From Stercorarius parasiticus (lineage: Eukaryota; Chordata; Aves; Charadriiformes; Stercorariidae): a stretch of DNA of 64,000 nt. The position numbers and the translations under genes are program-made. Positions 63,314-64,000 of the stretch are shown piece after piece; position 1 is the stretch's first letter, and every line of letters starts with the position of its first letter. The stretch covers positions 1,426-65,425 of the forward strand of contig VWZL01000670.1 in the NCBI GenBank assembly GCA_013396915.1, given 5' to 3'. The notes under the pieces were generated by a model. That model was not told the origin of the DNA. It searched no databases and saw nothing but the letters and a program-made list of their open reading frames with translations.

Positions 63314-64000
63314 ACTGTGGAGCAGGAGTTAAGATTCCATATACACATACAGACATCTATAAACAAGCACAATTAGGTGTCAGGCTTGTAGTGAACTCCT
63401 GTGTAGATGGCTAACGTTAGTTGAGATAAATAGTGTTCTTCTCTGATAATAAAATGAGCGTTTTGCATCTGTAAGTGATTATACCTTCCTCAGTATGAAA
63501 AGCTTTTTGTAGGTGAAAAACACATAAAAAACCCCAAAAAGTTTAAAAAAGTCCTGAGAGTTACAAATTGTGCCAGCTAAGGCACATATATTCTTATGAC
63601 ATGTCTAGTAACACAGAGATACATAAATTGGGCATAATATGGCATCACTAATAACTCTGAATACGATGGAAGGTGTATTGAAATTAGCCTAGTAAAAGGC
63701 CTCATAAATTAGAACTTCAGAGCTGCAAGAGCAATCTTTAAGTCTTATTCATAACAGAATTCATTCTTAGACAAGATGACATTCAGAAAGGCAAGTGAGG
63801 GAAATTTAGATTTTTTGTGGGTAGCAGAGCAGGTAGTGAAGTTTTCATCAAAAAAGATCAAACTGCGTCTGCTCAACTTATACCACCTAAGAACATGCAC
63901 ACAGACCTCTGACACACAGATGCCTTTGCTAAAAAGCAAACCCACAGAACTGTATTTCTCAATAGAACTTCATGGGAGTCATGAAACCTTGTAGACAGCA
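63314..64000. other. Non-coding end of window
   Basis: About 690 bp of AT-rich sequence. A 72-codon plus-strand frame at 63776-63994 has no recognised motif. Confidence 0.5.

Noticed and set aside
1..64000. CRISPR arrays, operons, phage or bacterial defence systems
   Set aside because: There are no regularly spaced direct repeats and no dense coding, and the transposon content shows this is vertebrate DNA.

Overview
This 64 kb window looks like non-coding DNA from a bird nuclear genome. The strongest evidence is at least ten fragments of CR1 (chicken repeat 1), the dominant LINE retrotransposon of birds. Several end in the short ATTCTATG-type tail typical of avian CR1. There are no operons, no dense coding, no rRNA or tRNA gene and no CRISPR array that I can see. 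Between the CR1 copies the sequence is visibly AT-rich, with many homopolymer tracts and no long open reading frames, as expected for an intron of a large gene or for intergenic DNA. I recognise no host protein-coding gene. The species and chromosomal location cannot be fixed from the sequence alone.

Layout. (1) 1-862: CR1 endonuclease region on the minus strand, cut by the window edge. (2) 5850-6052: CR1 3' end, plus strand. (3) 6183-6446: an old L2-like LINE fragment, plus strand, still open in frame. (4) 13812-14894: CR1 reverse-transcriptase to 3' end, plus strand, with an internal deletion that removes the catalytic boxes. (5) 17129-17273 plus and 17600-18113 minus: two CR1 3' ends facing tail to tail. 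(6) 30307-30828 plus and 42021-42855 minus: two closely similar young CR1 copies in inverted orientation about 11 kb apart; the second carries an uninterrupted 220-codon frame. (7) 31378-32608: a long, decayed CR1 on the plus strand. (8) 39625-39708: a short CR1 3' end, minus strand. (9) 56907-56992: a weak MIR-like SINE remnant. (10) 62493-63313: an old CR1 on the minus strand that keeps a recognisable FADD box. The long gaps between these hold only AT-rich unique sequence and small simple repeats.

No feature here works together as a pathway. The elements record several ages of LINE activity: L2/MIR-like relics, then decayed CR1, then near-intact young CR1. I found no convincing new biological system. 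The items most worth checking are the open L2-like fragment, the inverted CR1 pairs, an unassigned 91-codon minus-strand frame near 49.5-49.8 kb with a possible splice acceptor and polyadenylation signal, a near-perfect 34-bp palindrome at 37.6 kb, and a G-quadruplex-like run at 54.9 kb.
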